Source: Paraburkholderia ginsengiterrae (GTDB lineage: Bacteria > Pseudomonadota > Gammaproteobacteria > Burkholderiales > Burkholderiaceae). From it: 64,000 nucleotides of DNA. Positions 9,837 through 23,381 of the stretch are shown one piece after another (the first letter of the stretch is position 1; each line of letters opens with the position of its first letter). The translations under genes and the position numbers were made by a program. The stretch covers positions 144,249 to 208,248 of the forward strand of contig NZ_LXKA01000022.1 in NCBI RefSeq assembly GCF_001645125.1. The letters run 5' to 3'. Under the pieces are notes generated by a model that worked only from the letters and a program-made list of their open reading frames with translations, did not search any database and had not been told where the DNA came from.

Positions 9837-10730
9837 TTAATCGATTGCCTTGTCATTCGGGCTCTTGAAGAGCGCCTTCATGTCGTCGCTTTCCGGGAAG
9901 GCCAGGTTCAGGCCCTTCGGCGGAATCGGCGATTCGAACCACTTCTTGTAGATCGCGTCGGCTTCGCCCGAGGTTTCGACCTTGGCGATCGCGTCGTCGA
10001 CGACCTTCTTGAATTCCGCATCGTTCTTGCGAATCATGCAACCGTAGGCCTCGTGCGATAGCGGCGTGCCCACGATCACGAAATCGCCCGGGTTGTTCGA
10101 CTTCGCGCGCTCGCCCGCGAGCAGCGCGTCGTCCATCATAAAGGCAGCGGCGCGGCCCGTGGAGAGCGTCAGGAACGACTCGCCGTGGTCCTTCGCGCTG
10201 ATGATGTTCATGCCCATGCTCTTGTCCTGGTTCATCTTGCGAAGGATGCGCTCGGAGGTCGTGCCGGCGGTCGTGACGACCGTCTTGCCCTTCAGGTCGG
10301 CCCAGTCCTTGATGCCGGAGTCTTTCTTGGTCATCAGGCGTGTGCCGATCACGAAGATCGTGTTCGAGAAGGCTGCCTGTTGCTGGCGCTCGGCATTATT
10401 GGTGGTCGAGCCGCACTCCATGTCGACGGTGCCGTTCTGCACCAGCGGAATACGGTTTTGCGACGTGACCGGCGTGAGCTTCACCTTCAGGTTAGGCATA
10501 TTCAGCTTCTGCTTCACGGCCTCCACCACTTTCAGGGCGAATTCCTGCGAGTAGCCGATCACGTTCTGTTTGTCGTCGTAATACGAAAACGGAATCGACG
10601 ATTCGCGATGGCCCAGCGAAATGACGCCCGTATCCTTGATTTTTTTCAGCGTGCCAGCGTCTTGCGCATGCGCGCCAACCGTAAACAGTCCGAGAGTCGC
10701 GAGCAGCAGCGCAGCTTTTTTAACCTTCAT
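9837..10730 (-). CDS. gltI: Periplasmic glutamate/aspartate-binding protein GltI
   Basis: Solute-binding protein of the importer, 297 aa. A clear signal peptide (MKVKKAALLLATLGLFTVGA) ends at AHA, before QDAGTL. Family features include GYSQEFA near residue 60, MECGSTTNNAER near 105 and the C-terminal KKWFESPIPPKG. The ATG at 10730 has AAGGAG upstream; the longer frame (to 10802) has no such site. It is the first gene of the operon and lies 262 bp from gdhA, which runs the same way, so glutamate uptake and glutamate oxidation are adjacent. Confidence 0.94.
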   Translation of the reverse strand: MKVKKAALLLATLGLFTVGAHAQDAGTLKKIKDTGVISLGHRESSIPFSYYDDKQNVIGYSQEFALKVVEAVKQKLNMPNLKVKLTPVTSQNRIPLVQNGTVDMECGSTTNNAERQQQAAFSNTIFVIGTRLMTKKDSGIKDWADLKGKTVVTTAGTTSERILRKMNQDKSMGMNIISAKDHGESFLTLSTGRAAAFMMDDALLAGERAKSNNPGDFVIVGTPLSHEAYGCMIRKNDAEFKKVVDDAIAKVETSGEADAIYKKWFESPIPPKGLNLAFPESDDMKALFKSPNDKAID

Positions 10731-10873
10731 GTGTGATCTCCTTGGCAAGAACCGGCGCCAGTTTAGCAAAGTAATTATTCTGAAAGTATGGCTATAAACC
10801 ATGTTGTTGCGTGTCCACAGCGACGTTTTCGCAGCGCTTCGAAAAGGTTAGTCAACCTTTGCGGACATGCAAA

Positions 10874-10904
10874 GGCGGGCGGCATCGATATGATGCCGCC
10901 CGCC
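10874..10904 (-). terminator. GC-rich hairpin after gdhA
   Basis: A 13-bp perfect stem (GGCGGGCGGCATC with its complement) encloses five bases. The minus-strand side is followed by only TTT, so termination may be incomplete or factor-assisted. Confidence 0.5.
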
Positions 10905-10992
10905 GGGTCAAATACGCAGTCTTGTGGACCGCGTTAAAGCAGGGATTGTGGCGGCCCCGCAGATAGCGGAACCGCCGTGCGACCAGAAAAGA

Positions 10993-12306
<1,314 letters not shown>

Positions 12307-12444
12307 GAACGCTCCGGCGTTGATCGAGTTGCAGCATTGTCGAAAAACGCCGTATCGAAATCCAATGCCGTTTCCTTATCCGATTATGTTTTTTTTGCAT
12401 AACCTGCGGGAAGCCGCAATTTCACGTCGTAGCGAGGCAGGATT

Positions 12445-13401
12445 TCAGGCCGCGCCTTGCGCCAGCTCCTCCGACACCACGTCCCACAACTGACGCACGA
12501 GAATCTGCCGCGCATCGTCGCTCTTCGCCGCGAGCTTGTCGCGATAGAGACGGATCTCCATGGTCAGCGTGAGTTGTCCCTCGGGCGTGCCACGCGTGGC
12601 GCGATCAAGGCGGATCAGCTTGCCGGTGGCCACGGCATCTTCCACCGCGCTGTGCGGCAGGAACGCGATGCCGTGGCCGGCCAGCGCCATCGCCTTGAGC
12701 CCCTCGGCCATATCGGTTTCATAGAGGCGGTCCAGGTGCAGGCGCTCCGACGCGTTGGCAAGGATGACCTCAGTCATGCGCCCCAGATACGCATTCGGCG
12801 TGTACGACAGATACGGCGTGGGCGCGTCGCTCGCACCCGGCAGCGTATGACGCGGCCGGCCCGCGCGGCCGGGCGCCGAGAACGGGCTGATCGGCTCGTT
12901 GCCGAGCGTCAGCATGTCGTAGCGGCCGGGATCGAGCGCGATCGGATGGCTGGGGTGGTGATACCCCATCATCAGATCGCAGCCGCCTTCCACCAGAGAG
13001 AGCGCCGCATCGTGCACGTTCAACGCGCGCAGCCGCGTGTGAATCGGGCCCATCTGCGCTTCGATCCGCTGCAGCCAGCGTGGGAAGTAGGTCAGCGACA
13101 GCGTGTGGGGCACCGCGAACTCGATGGTCGCTTGCGGCGTCGCCGTGTGGCCGCGCAGCAGCGCACGCGCTTCGTGGAATTGCGACAGCATCGCGAGCGC
13201 CTGCTCGTTGAACACCTGGCCGGCCGCCGTGAGCCGCGTCGGATAAACCGAACGGTCGATCAGTTCCGTGCCGAGCCACGCTTCGAGCGCCTGAATCCGT
13301 CGGGAGAACGCCGGCTGGGTGACGTGGCGCAGTTCAGCCGAGCGGCTGAAACTGCGCGTCTCAGCGAGCGAAACGAAGTCTTCGAGCCATTTCAGTTCCA
13401 T
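12445..13401 (-). CDS. LysR-family regulator (HypT/YjiE-like)
   Basis: DNA-binding transcription factor of 318 aa. The winged-helix HTH is at residues 1-60 (ELKWLEDFVSLAETRSFSRS, with QPAFSRRIQALE as the recognition helix region). The effector domain carries stretches such as YTPNAYLGRM and ALAGHGIAFLP that match the pattern of E. coli HypT, the hypochlorite-responsive regulator; whether the oxidant-sensing function is shared is unknown. The start at 13401 is chosen because MELKWLEDF is the family start; the open frame runs 13 codons further. It faces purB divergently, with 221 bp between them. Confidence 0.8.
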   Translation of the reverse strand: MELKWLEDFVSLAETRSFSRSAELRHVTQPAFSRRIQALEAWLGTELIDRSVYPTRLTAAGQVFNEQALAMLSQFHEARALLRGHTATPQATIEFAVPHTLSLTYFPRWLQRIEAQMGPIHTRLRALNVHDAALSLVEGGCDLMMGYHHPSHPIALDPGRYDMLTLGNEPISPFSAPGRAGRPRHTLPGASDAPTPYLSYTPNAYLGRMTEVILANASERLHLDRLYETDMAEGLKAMALAGHGIAFLPHSAVEDAVATGKLIRLDRATRGTPEGQLTLTMEIRLYRDKLAAKSDDARQILVRQLWDVVSEELAQGAA

Positions 13402-13445
13402 GCAGGGGCCTGCTGCCAACGGTAGGGAGGAAGTCAGCATTCTAG

Positions 13446-15011
<1,566 letters not shown>

Positions 15012-15053
15012 GCGACTCTGCTTGCCTGTGGATCGCCTCGTGATTCGGGGCGT

Positions 15054-15084
15054 AAAAAAACCGCTCCGAGGAGCGGTTTTTTTT
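15054..15084 (+). terminator. Terminator after purB
   Basis: The stem CCGCTC/GAGCGG with a CGAG tetraloop is flanked by seven A and eight T, a perfect-looking bidirectional terminator. It is nearly identical to the one at 37667-37697. Confidence 0.9.
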
Positions 15085-15106
15085 CATCTGCAACGACGCG
15101 GCAAAC

Positions 15107-15604
15107 TCACTTGCGCTGCTCAACCTGCCTGAGCACTTCGTCGACGATCTCATCCGGCGACAACTCGATGCTCACCGTGATCGCTTCATCCGGGCCCGGT
15201 TCCTCGAGCGTGTCGAGCTGGCTTTGCAGCAGCGACGGATCGAAGAAATGGCCCGTACGGGTGGTCAATCGCTGCTCCAGTACTTCACGCGAACCCTTCA
15301 GGTAAACGAAGCACACGTCCTTGTCATCGTTACGCAAAATGTCGCGATACGAGCGTTTCAGCGACGAACACGTGAACACCGCCGTCTCGCCCGCATTCTG
15401 TTTTTCTTCGATCGCGGCACGAATGGTTTTCAGCCAGGGCCAGCGGTCTTCGTCGGTGAGCGGAATGCCATGATGCATTTTCTCCTTGTTAGCGGCGCTG
15501 TGAAACGCGTCGCCGTCAGTGAACGTGCATTGCAAGCGTTCCGCCAGTAATTCGCCAATTCTCGACTTGCCGGCACCCGACACGCCCATTGCGATCAGAA
15601 TCAT
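15107..15604 (-). CDS. gntK: Gluconokinase GntK
   Basis: Phosphorylates gluconate to 6-phosphogluconate, feeding the Entner-Doudoroff pathway. It is 165 aa, normal for the thermoresistant GntK family. The P-loop GVSGAGKS is at residues 8-15, and the family motifs DGDAFHS, LTDEDRWPWL and CSSLKRSYRD are present. It lies 10 bp after the GntP-family permease, so uptake and phosphorylation are made together. Edd and Eda are encoded just upstream on the same strand. Confidence 0.95.
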   Translation of the reverse strand: MILIAMGVSGAGKSRIGELLAERLQCTFTDGDAFHSAANKEKMHHGIPLTDEDRWPWLKTIRAAIEEKQNAGETAVFTCSSLKRSYRDILRNDDKDVCFVYLKGSREVLEQRLTTRTGHFFDPSLLQSQLDTLEEPGPDEAITVSIELSPDEIVDEVLRQVEQRK

Positions 15605-15614
15605 CTAAAACTCC

Positions 15615-17000
15615 TTACACGACCGCCGCGAGTGCGAAGGTCAAACCCAAGCCCATCAGTGAAATGATGGTTTCGAGGAGCGACCATGTCTTGAAGGTCT
15701 GCCCCACCGTCATACCGAAGTATTCCTTGATCAGCCAGAAACCGCCGTCGTTCACGTGCGAAAAGATCAGCGAGCCCGAGCCGGTGGCGAGCACCAGCAG
15801 TTCCGGCTTGACCTGCACGCCGCTCGCCGCCGCGATCGGCGCGACGATCCCGCACGCGGTCGTCATCGCAACGGTTGCCGAGCCGGTCGCAAGACGGATC
15901 ATTGCCGCGACCATCCAGCCGAACAGCAGCGGCGACAGATGCGCCGCGGTCGCCACGTTGACGATTTCCTTCGAAATGCCGCTATCCATCAGCACGCGCC
16001 CGAAACCGCCGCCCGCGCCGACGATCAGCGTAATGCCCGCGATCGGCGCGAGACATTCGCCGCAGAACTTCTGGATCTGCTCGCGATTGAAACCGCGGCT
16101 CGCACCGAAGGTCCAGAAGCTGACCAGCACGGCGATCAGCAGCGCGACGTCCGAATTGCCGACGAAGTGCAGCAGGTCGTTCGGCAAGGTTTTCGGCGTG
16201 GAGACGAGATCGGCCCAGCTTCCGACCAGCATCAGGATCACCGGCAACAGAATCGTGACCAGCGTCACGCCGAAGCTCGGCAGTTCGCGCTTCGGCGCTA
16301 CGTTCTGCGCGCCGTTCTTAGCGGCATCATCGTGACCGAGGAATTGCGCGGCGAGCGCGTTTTCCTTCGGCAGCTTGATATAGCGGCTGATCAGCAGCGC
16401 GAACAGCGGACCGGCGACGATCGCGGTCGGCACGCCGACGATCAAGCCATACGCGATGGTTTTGCCGATATCCGCGTGATACGCCTGCACGGCGAGCATC
16501 GCGGCCGGGTGCGGCGGAAGCAGCCCGTGCACGACGGACAGACCCGCAACCATCGGCAAGCCGACCAGCAGCAGCGATTTGTTGGTGCGCTTCGCGACGT
16601 TGAAAGCGATCGGAACCAGCAGCACGAAACCGACTTCGAAGAACACCGGCAAGCCGACGATGATCGCGACGACCACCATTGCCCAGTGGATGTTCTTCTC
16701 GCCAAAGAAGTTGATCAGCGTGGTGGCGATGCGCTCGGCACCGCCGGACTCGGCCATCATCTTGCCGAGCATGGTGCCCAGGCCGACCACGATGGCAATG
16801 TGCCCAAGCGTGTTGCCGTTACCGGTTTCGAACGATTTGACGATGGTCGCCATCGGCATGCCGGCTGCAAGACCCAGCAGCAGCGACACGATGATCAGGA
16901 CAAGGAACGGATACACCTTGTAGCGCGTGATCATCAAGATCAGCAAGGCGATGGCGATCACCGCGTAGACCAGCAGCATACTGCCGTGGACAGCTTCCAT
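15615..17000 (-). CDS. GntP-family gluconate:H+ symporter
   Basis: Inner-membrane permease of 461 aa with about a dozen hydrophobic segments. Family motifs include GLPVFFEVGFVLL near residue 117, LPPHPAA near 162 and SGSLIFSHVNDGGFWL near 413. Together with GntK it should import and phosphorylate gluconate. The ATG at 17000 has AGGAGG seven bases upstream. A terminator at 17160-17208 separates it from eda, so it is probably a separate transcription unit from edd-eda. GntT, GntU and GntP cannot be told apart here. Confidence 0.9.
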   Translation of the reverse strand: MEAVHGSMLLVYAVIAIALLILMITRYKVYPFLVLIIVSLLLGLAAGMPMATIVKSFETGNGNTLGHIAIVVGLGTMLGKMMAESGGAERIATTLINFFGEKNIHWAMVVVAIIVGLPVFFEVGFVLLVPIAFNVAKRTNKSLLLVGLPMVAGLSVVHGLLPPHPAAMLAVQAYHADIGKTIAYGLIVGVPTAIVAGPLFALLISRYIKLPKENALAAQFLGHDDAAKNGAQNVAPKRELPSFGVTLVTILLPVILMLVGSWADLVSTPKTLPNDLLHFVGNSDVALLIAVLVSFWTFGASRGFNREQIQKFCGECLAPIAGITLIVGAGGGFGRVLMDSGISKEIVNVATAAHLSPLLFGWMVAAMIRLATGSATVAMTTACGIVAPIAAASGVQVKPELLVLATGSGSLIFSHVNDGGFWLIKEYFGMTVGQTFKTWSLLETIISLMGLGLTFALAAVV

Positions 17001-17159
17001 GAAGCTCCTCCTTTTGCGTTATTGATTGTGTGCCGGACACGAACCGGCATCTTGTCTCACGGCGACCTGTGCGGAGCCAGAAAACCGGGCGAGCCGCGCG
17101 GACGCTGAATTTTACTGTTTGCTGTCTGAAAAGTACGCCCTTACCACGCACCTATTACA

Positions 17160-17208
17160 AAGGAGCCTCGCCGCGACAGCCTGACCGGCTGCATCGACGA
17201 GGCTCCTT
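17160..17208 (-). terminator. Hairpin between eda and the gluconate permease gene
   Basis: An 11-bp outer stem AAGGAGCCTCG/CGAGGCTCCTT has an inner CAGCC/GGCTG stem. The minus-strand run of T after it is short, so read-through into the permease gene is possible. Confidence 0.65.
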
Positions 17209-17252
17209 AACGTCGGACCTTGATAATGGGCTAACGCATACGCTGCTGCAAC

Positions 17253-17894
17253 TTAATGCGCCGCCGCGACCAGTTGGCTGGCGGCACGCGCAAGACGCGT
17301 GACCTCGTCCCAGTTCTGTGCGGCTAGCGCGGCCTTCGGCGTCAGCCACGAGCCACCGACGCACACCACGTTTGGCTGCGACAGGAAATGCGTGGCCGTC
17401 TCGGCGGTGATACCGCCGGTCGGGCAGAACTTCAGGGTCGGGAACGGCCCGTGAAAAGCTTGCAGCATCGGCACACCACCCGCCTGCTGCGCCGGGAAAA
17501 ACTTCACGATCTCGTAACCGAGTTCGAGCGCGGCGATGATGTCGCTGGGCGTCATCACGCCCGGCAGCAGCGGCAAACCGGCATCCTGCGCGGCCTTGTG
17601 CATGTCTTTCGTCAGGCCCGGCGACACGCCGAACTGCGCGCCGGCCTTCTTCGCCTGAGCGCAGTGCTCGGGCTTCGTGATCGTGCCGACGCCGACCACG
17701 ATGTCGTCGGCCAACTGGCTCGCACGTTCGATTGCTGCGAGGCCCGCTGCGGTGCGCAACGTGATTTCAAGCACCTTCACGCCGCCCGCATGCAGCGCGC
17801 GCGACACGTGCTCGCCCTGTTCCGCCGAGTCGAACGCGAGCACCGGAATCACCGGGCCCAGGCGCACGATTTCGCTTACTGTTTTCGAGGTCAT
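17253..17894 (-). CDS. eda: KDPG aldolase Eda
   Basis: Cleaves 2-keto-3-deoxy-6-phosphogluconate to pyruvate and glyceraldehyde 3-phosphate. It is 213 aa. The Schiff-base lysine is Lys131 in EIVKFFPA, and the general base glutamate is Glu43 in KVLEITLRT. It follows edd by 26 bp in one operon; AAGGAG precedes the ATG. A second, related aldolase (dgoA, 58.9 kb) serves the galactonate route. Confidence 0.96.
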   Translation of the reverse strand: MTSKTVSEIVRLGPVIPVLAFDSAEQGEHVSRALHAGGVKVLEITLRTAAGLAAIERASQLADDIVVGVGTITKPEHCAQAKKAGAQFGVSPGLTKDMHKAAQDAGLPLLPGVMTPSDIIAALELGYEIVKFFPAQQAGGVPMLQAFHGPFPTLKFCPTGGITAETATHFLSQPNVVCVGGSWLTPKAALAAQNWDEVTRLARAASQLVAAAH

Positions 17895-17920
17895 AGTCAG
17901 ACTCCTTGTTTGTGCGGCAC

Positions 17921-19834
<1,914 letters not shown>

Positions 19835-19933
19835 CGGAGCTCCTTCGTCGCTGGCCAAGAGACGGGCGGGCAGGCGCGCACTATGCCAGGTAAGTATCGC
19901 GGGAATGTCAGATCAGCTGACGTTGCCATCTTA

Positions 19934-19948
19934 GTAGAAAAACTACAT
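19934..19948. promoter_or_regulatory. HexR-like operator 1 (edd side)
   Basis: GTAG-AAAAA-CTAC is a perfect inverted repeat; the minus strand reads TGTAGTTTTTCTAC. It lies 100 bp upstream of the edd start. It resembles the TGTA...TACA sites described for HexR in other proteobacteria. Confidence 0.6.
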
Positions 19949-20064
19949 GATCGCAACGACAACTCCTGCTGCGCCGCCGCATCCCAAATCCGGCCGCACG
20001 GCCCTACTGGCCTTGCTTCGGCCTGCAATACAGGCGACCTAGGGATTACACCTAGAACATAAAA

Positions 20065-20078
20065 TGTAGTTTTTGTAC
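20065..20078. promoter_or_regulatory. HexR-like operator 2 (hexR side)
   Basis: TGTAGTTTTTGTAC differs by one base from the first site read on the other strand. It lies 57 bp upstream of hexR, so autoregulation is plausible. Confidence 0.55.
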
Positions 20079-20134
20079 CTTCTTCTGCAATCGGCTATAG
20101 TCCAGCCATTCTTCAGCATAGTGCGAGTTTTCCG

Positions 20135-20980
20135 ATGATGCTGTCCCAAGTGGAAGAGATGCGCGACCAGTTGCGGCCGTCCGAGCGCAAGCTGGCCGAC
20201 TACGTGATCGAGGCGCCGCGCGAAGTGCTCGATCTGTCGATGACGGAAGTGGCCGCCCGCGCCGGCGTGAGCCAGCCGACCATTGCGCGGTTCTGTCATG
20301 CGCTCGGGTTTTCGGGCTTTCGTGAGTTCAAGATCCGGCTCGCGCAAGGGATTGCGTCGGGCGTGCCGACCGTCTATCGGGACGTGCGGCCGGATGAGGG
20401 CGCGCCCGGACTGATCGCCAAAGTATTCGACCGGACCATCGGCACGCTGATCGAGGTGCGCAACAGCCTGTCGCCGGATAGCGTCGAAGCAGCAGTCGAA
20501 CTGCTGGCGAACGCGGCGCGTATCGAGTTCTACGGTGCGGGCGGTTCGGGCATTGCCGCGCAGGATATCCAGCACAAGTTCTTCCGGTTGGGCATGCCGA
20601 GCGTCGCGTACTCCGATCCGCATACTTATTCGATGTCGGCGGCGCTGCTCGAACCCGGCGACGTGGTAGTGGCGGTGTCCAACACGGGCCGCACCCGCGA
20701 CATCATCGAAGCAGCGCGCTCGGCGCTCGCTCGCGGCGCGAAGGTGATCGCGATTACGCATGGCAGTTCGCCGCTTGCGCGGGTCGCGACAATCTGTCTG
20801 TTCTCGAACGTCGTGGAGGAAAACGACGTGTTTTCGCCGATGACTTCGCGCATGTCGCATCTGGCGATCGGCGACATTCTGGCGGTCGGCGTAGCGCTCA
20901 AGCGTGGGCCAGAATTGGTGGAGCGGTTGGGCCAGGCGAAAGGGGTGATCGGCCGGTTGAGGATCGACGGCGAGGGTTGA
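20135..20980 (+). CDS. hexR: RpiR-family regulator HexR
   Basis: Repressor of hexose catabolism genes; in other proteobacteria KDPG relieves its binding. It is 281 aa: an N-terminal HTH of the RpiR type (SMTEVAARAGVSQPTIARFC near residues 35-54) and a C-terminal SIS sugar-phosphate-binding domain (about 125-265, with FYGAGGSG and VSNTGRT). It is divergent from edd-eda, and two near-identical candidate operators occupy the gap. A second ATG follows the first immediately; the ribosome-binding site is weak. The 3' end abuts a decayed adhesin gene on the opposite strand. Confidence 0.93.
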   Translation: MMLSQVEEMRDQLRPSERKLADYVIEAPREVLDLSMTEVAARAGVSQPTIARFCHALGFSGFREFKIRLAQGIASGVPTVYRDVRPDEGAPGLIAKVFDRTIGTLIEVRNSLSPDSVEAAVELLANAARIEFYGAGGSGIAAQDIQHKFFRLGMPSVAYSDPHTYSMSAALLEPGDVVVAVSNTGRTRDIIEAARSALARGAKVIAITHGSSPLARVATICLFSNVVEENDVFSPMTSRMSHLAIGDILAVGVALKRGPELVERLGQAKGVIGRLRIDGEG

Positions 20981-20984
20981 GAAA

Positions 20985-21748
20985 CTAATGAAATTGAAAA
21001 AGGCCTGCGCGATGACGTTATTTACCTTTGCGTCTTCCGACATCAACTGGCTCACGTTCACCGCGTCCGTGCCGCTCAGGCCCGCCGCCACGTTCGTGAT
21101 ACGGCGCTCTGCGCCTGCCGAGCCCACCGACACTTCACCACCGGCTGCCGTCGCTGCCGAGATCGCCGTGCCGCCGGTCGGCGTGAAGCCCGCCGTCGTC
21201 AGCGTCGTCGAGTTCGCCACTGACCTTGAGCCCAGTGCCACAGAGTTGGTTGTCGTTGCGCTTGCAAGAGCGCCAATTGCCAGGCTTTCTCTGCCTGACG
21301 CCGTCGCCTCCTCACCCATCGCTTGTGCAGCAAACCCTGTCGCAACCGAATAGTAACCAAACGCCTGACCGAAAGTCCCACTGGCGGTTGCACCGCTGCC
21401 TACGGCAGTGCTTGAGTCGCCCGAAGCAGTGGCGGACGCTCCGACAGCCAGTGCTAAGCTTCCCGACGAGAGCGCCTGCGTGCCGATGGCGACACCCTTG
21501 CCGCCATCATTGCCGTTGTACGTCACCCTTGCCCCAGTGCCAATTGCTTCCTGCGACGACGCGACCACTGAGCCGCCGTCCAGGGCACCTGCAGACACAT
21601 CCATCGACACGCCCGCCCCTGCCGCCAACAGCGCGGTCGTAAGCAGCACCTTGCTCCTGCTCTTCTTCCCTCGACTTTTCGCCGTTTCCGATGCAGCGAC
21701 GTAAGTGCCGGTGGTTTCATTCCAGACAGTTTTGTAAGACTTATTCAC
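20985..21748 (-). pseudogene. Truncated trimeric autotransporter adhesin (YadA/Hep_Hag head)
   Basis: The reading frame starts at GTG 21748 with an extended signal peptide region (VNKSYKTVWNETTGTYVAAS, then a hydrophobic core LLTTALLAAGAG). It continues with about ten YadA-head heptad-like repeats (for example SSTAVGSGATASG, ESLAIGALASA, NSVALGSRSVA) and a neck-like GTDAVNVSQLMSE. It then loses family character: no stalk and no C-terminal YadA anchor follow. The frame stays open to 20039 only because it runs antisense through hexR. Without the anchor it cannot form a surface trimer, so I call it a remnant. GAAGGGA lies upstream of the GTG. Third-position GC is lower than in neighbouring genes. 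Confidence 0.75.
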
Positions 21749-22439
21749 GGATTCATTCCCTTCGAACATGTTAAAAATGTTTCCGATTTGCAGCGGACTA
21801 ATTTGAGTGCCGCACGCAGACCAGGTAGTTATCGAAGGAATGAAAAGCCGATTACCAAAGGAAACTTGCAACCAATCTCATTAAACCTTCGATCGATGAT
21901 TCGAATATAAAATCGGCCACCATATACCTCCATGGGAAAATTCTTAAAACCATGCGAAGACATCTTAAAATAGTAGAGCTTACATAGGATTAGTCTTAAT
22001 TACGGTCCGCGATGCCTCCCCTTCTGATCAGAGTGCTTGACAAAAAAATACAATCAATAAAAGAGTCAGCGATTTTTTTGGCTACGCCGCGACCACTAGG
22101 ATTAGTCTGAAAGACTGGATACTGAGTATCAACTTTCCTGATGAATCGTTCGCCATGAATTTATTGGCTTAATCGTCGAAATTTTCTCAGTTAAATATAA
22201 TAATTTCTAAGAATTGCCTTATTTAAAAATTCGGCGGCCATCTACAAAATCGAATTCATTGTTTCTGACAAAGTCCGTATCACCGGGACGGTCGCAAAAA
22301 AGGGCGCAATCAAACTAGCCAGTGCGATTTTCATGTGGAATTCGCAAGCAACCTTAAGCGCTCAGCCCCATTCATTCACACCCGCGGACGATCAACCAAT
22401 TCGGCATCCTCCCAGGGAAAGCTTCCACAAGGAATCCTC
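21749..22439. other. AT-rich intergenic stretch with a repeated 12-mer
   Basis: About 690 bp with no credible gene, clearly more AT-rich than the rest of the window. It lies between the starts of the adhesin remnant and the NTF2-like gene and probably holds promoters for both. The 12-mer TAGGATTAGTCT occurs twice, at 21985-21996 and 22097-22108. The rest shows nothing I can name. Confidence 0.6.
21985..22108. repeat. Direct repeat TAGGATTAGTCT (two copies)
   Basis: Two exact copies lie 112 bp apart, upstream of the adhesin remnant. The sequence resembles half-sites of RcsB/NarL-type response regulators, which is inference only. Confidence 0.45.
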
Positions 22440-22874
22440 ATGAAACTCGCCGCCATTCTGACCACTGTTGGCCTGCTGCTTGCGTCGACCGCATCGCCTG
22501 CATCCGCCGCGACGCAAGACGAAGTCGCTCTGATCGCGCTCGAGCAATCCTGGGCGAAGGCCGCCTCCAGTCACGACGAAGCCGCGCTCGACAAATTGCT
22601 TGACGATTCGTATGTCGAGGTCACGGCCAACGGCACGCATCGCAGGAAAGCAGATGCGCTCGCCGCGCCTGGTCTGCCTGCGGGTTCGTCCCAGTCGCTA
22701 GACGAACTCAAGGCGCAGGTAAGCGGTGATATTGGTGTCGTCACCGGCGTCAACTACTATTCCCCAGCGCCTGGCTCTGTAGCGACGAAATATGTATTCA
22801 CCGATGTTTATGCAAGACGCCCAGATGGCTGGCATGTCATTTCGTCTCGCATGTCGCTCAGGCCCTTGCGCTAA
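22440..22874 (+). CDS. Exported NTF2-like (DUF4440) protein
   Basis: Predicted periplasmic protein, 144 aa. A signal peptide (MKLAAILTTVGLLLASTASP) ends near ASA, before ATQDEV. The rest matches the SnoaL/NTF2-like fold of DUF4440: an initial helix with LEQSWAKA, the LDDSYVEV strand and a C-terminal YVFTDVYARRPDGWHVISSR. Members are small pocket proteins of unknown ligand. AAGGAATCC lies upstream of the ATG at 22440; the frame is open further upstream without support. A broken paralogue follows 85 bp downstream. Confidence 0.8.
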   Translation: MKLAAILTTVGLLLASTASPASAATQDEVALIALEQSWAKAASSHDEAALDKLLDDSYVEVTANGTHRRKADALAAPGLPAGSSQSLDELKAQVSGDIGVVTGVNYYSPAPGSVATKYVFTDVYARRPDGWHVISSRMSLRPLR

Positions 22875-22958
22875 GGCTATATAGCGGCGGCTCAACGTAA
22901 TCTTGACGCCGCGGCCAGCACGGCACGGCGCGGTCCGCCAGTTCATCAGAGGGAAGTC

Positions 22959-23263
22959 ATGAAACACCTAAGCTTCTTGGCGTCATAGGCCTATCAGCCG
23001 GCGTGCTAGCACTTGGGCTTCATACCGAGATGCAAGCCGACGCCACCTTTGCCTCGATTGAGCAGGCGTGGGTCGATGCCGCGATCCGCGGTGACCGCGC
23101 AACCCTTGACCAACTGCTCGACGACTCGTTCGCCGAGACGATGCCTAACGGTGCGCGTCGCACGAACGCCGACGTCCTGTTCGCGCTGACGTGGAGAGTC
23201 ATGGCATATTGTGTCGTCAAGTACGACGTGTGGTGCCAGCGCATAGGTGTTCGGACAACGTAA
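22959..23263 (+). pseudogene. Broken tandem paralogue of the NTF2-like gene
   Basis: The ATG at 22959 has AGAGGGAAG upstream and begins a signal peptide (MKHLSFLAS), but a TAG stops it after nine codons. Similarity resumes in another frame from about 23003, so a frameshift is needed. The segment IEQAWVDAAIRGDRATLDQL continues as LDDSF and parallels IALEQSWAKAASSHDEAALD followed by KLLDDSY of the upstream gene. After about residue 60 it diverges and lacks the C-terminal strand. It is a duplicated, decayed copy. Confidence 0.65.
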
Positions 23264-23295
23264 TCAGAGCGTCCAACACCGGCACCAACAATAAA

Positions 23296-23330
23296 AAAGG
23301 CGGCTTACCGAATCCGGCAAGCCGCCCTTT
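23296..23330. terminator. Terminator between the NTF2-like pair and hemJ
   Basis: The stem AAAGGCGGCTT/AAGCCGCC-TTT with an inner CCG/CGG is flanked by A and T runs and sits between convergent genes. Confidence 0.7.
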
Positions 23331-23381
23331 CACAAATCGAAGCCTGCAACTTGCAGCACCCAATCAAAAACCGCCCACGTC

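Noticed and set aside
20039-20984. C-terminal half of the adhesin reading frame
   Set aside because: This part reads antisense through hexR and shows none of the head or anchor character, so it is not part of the protein.
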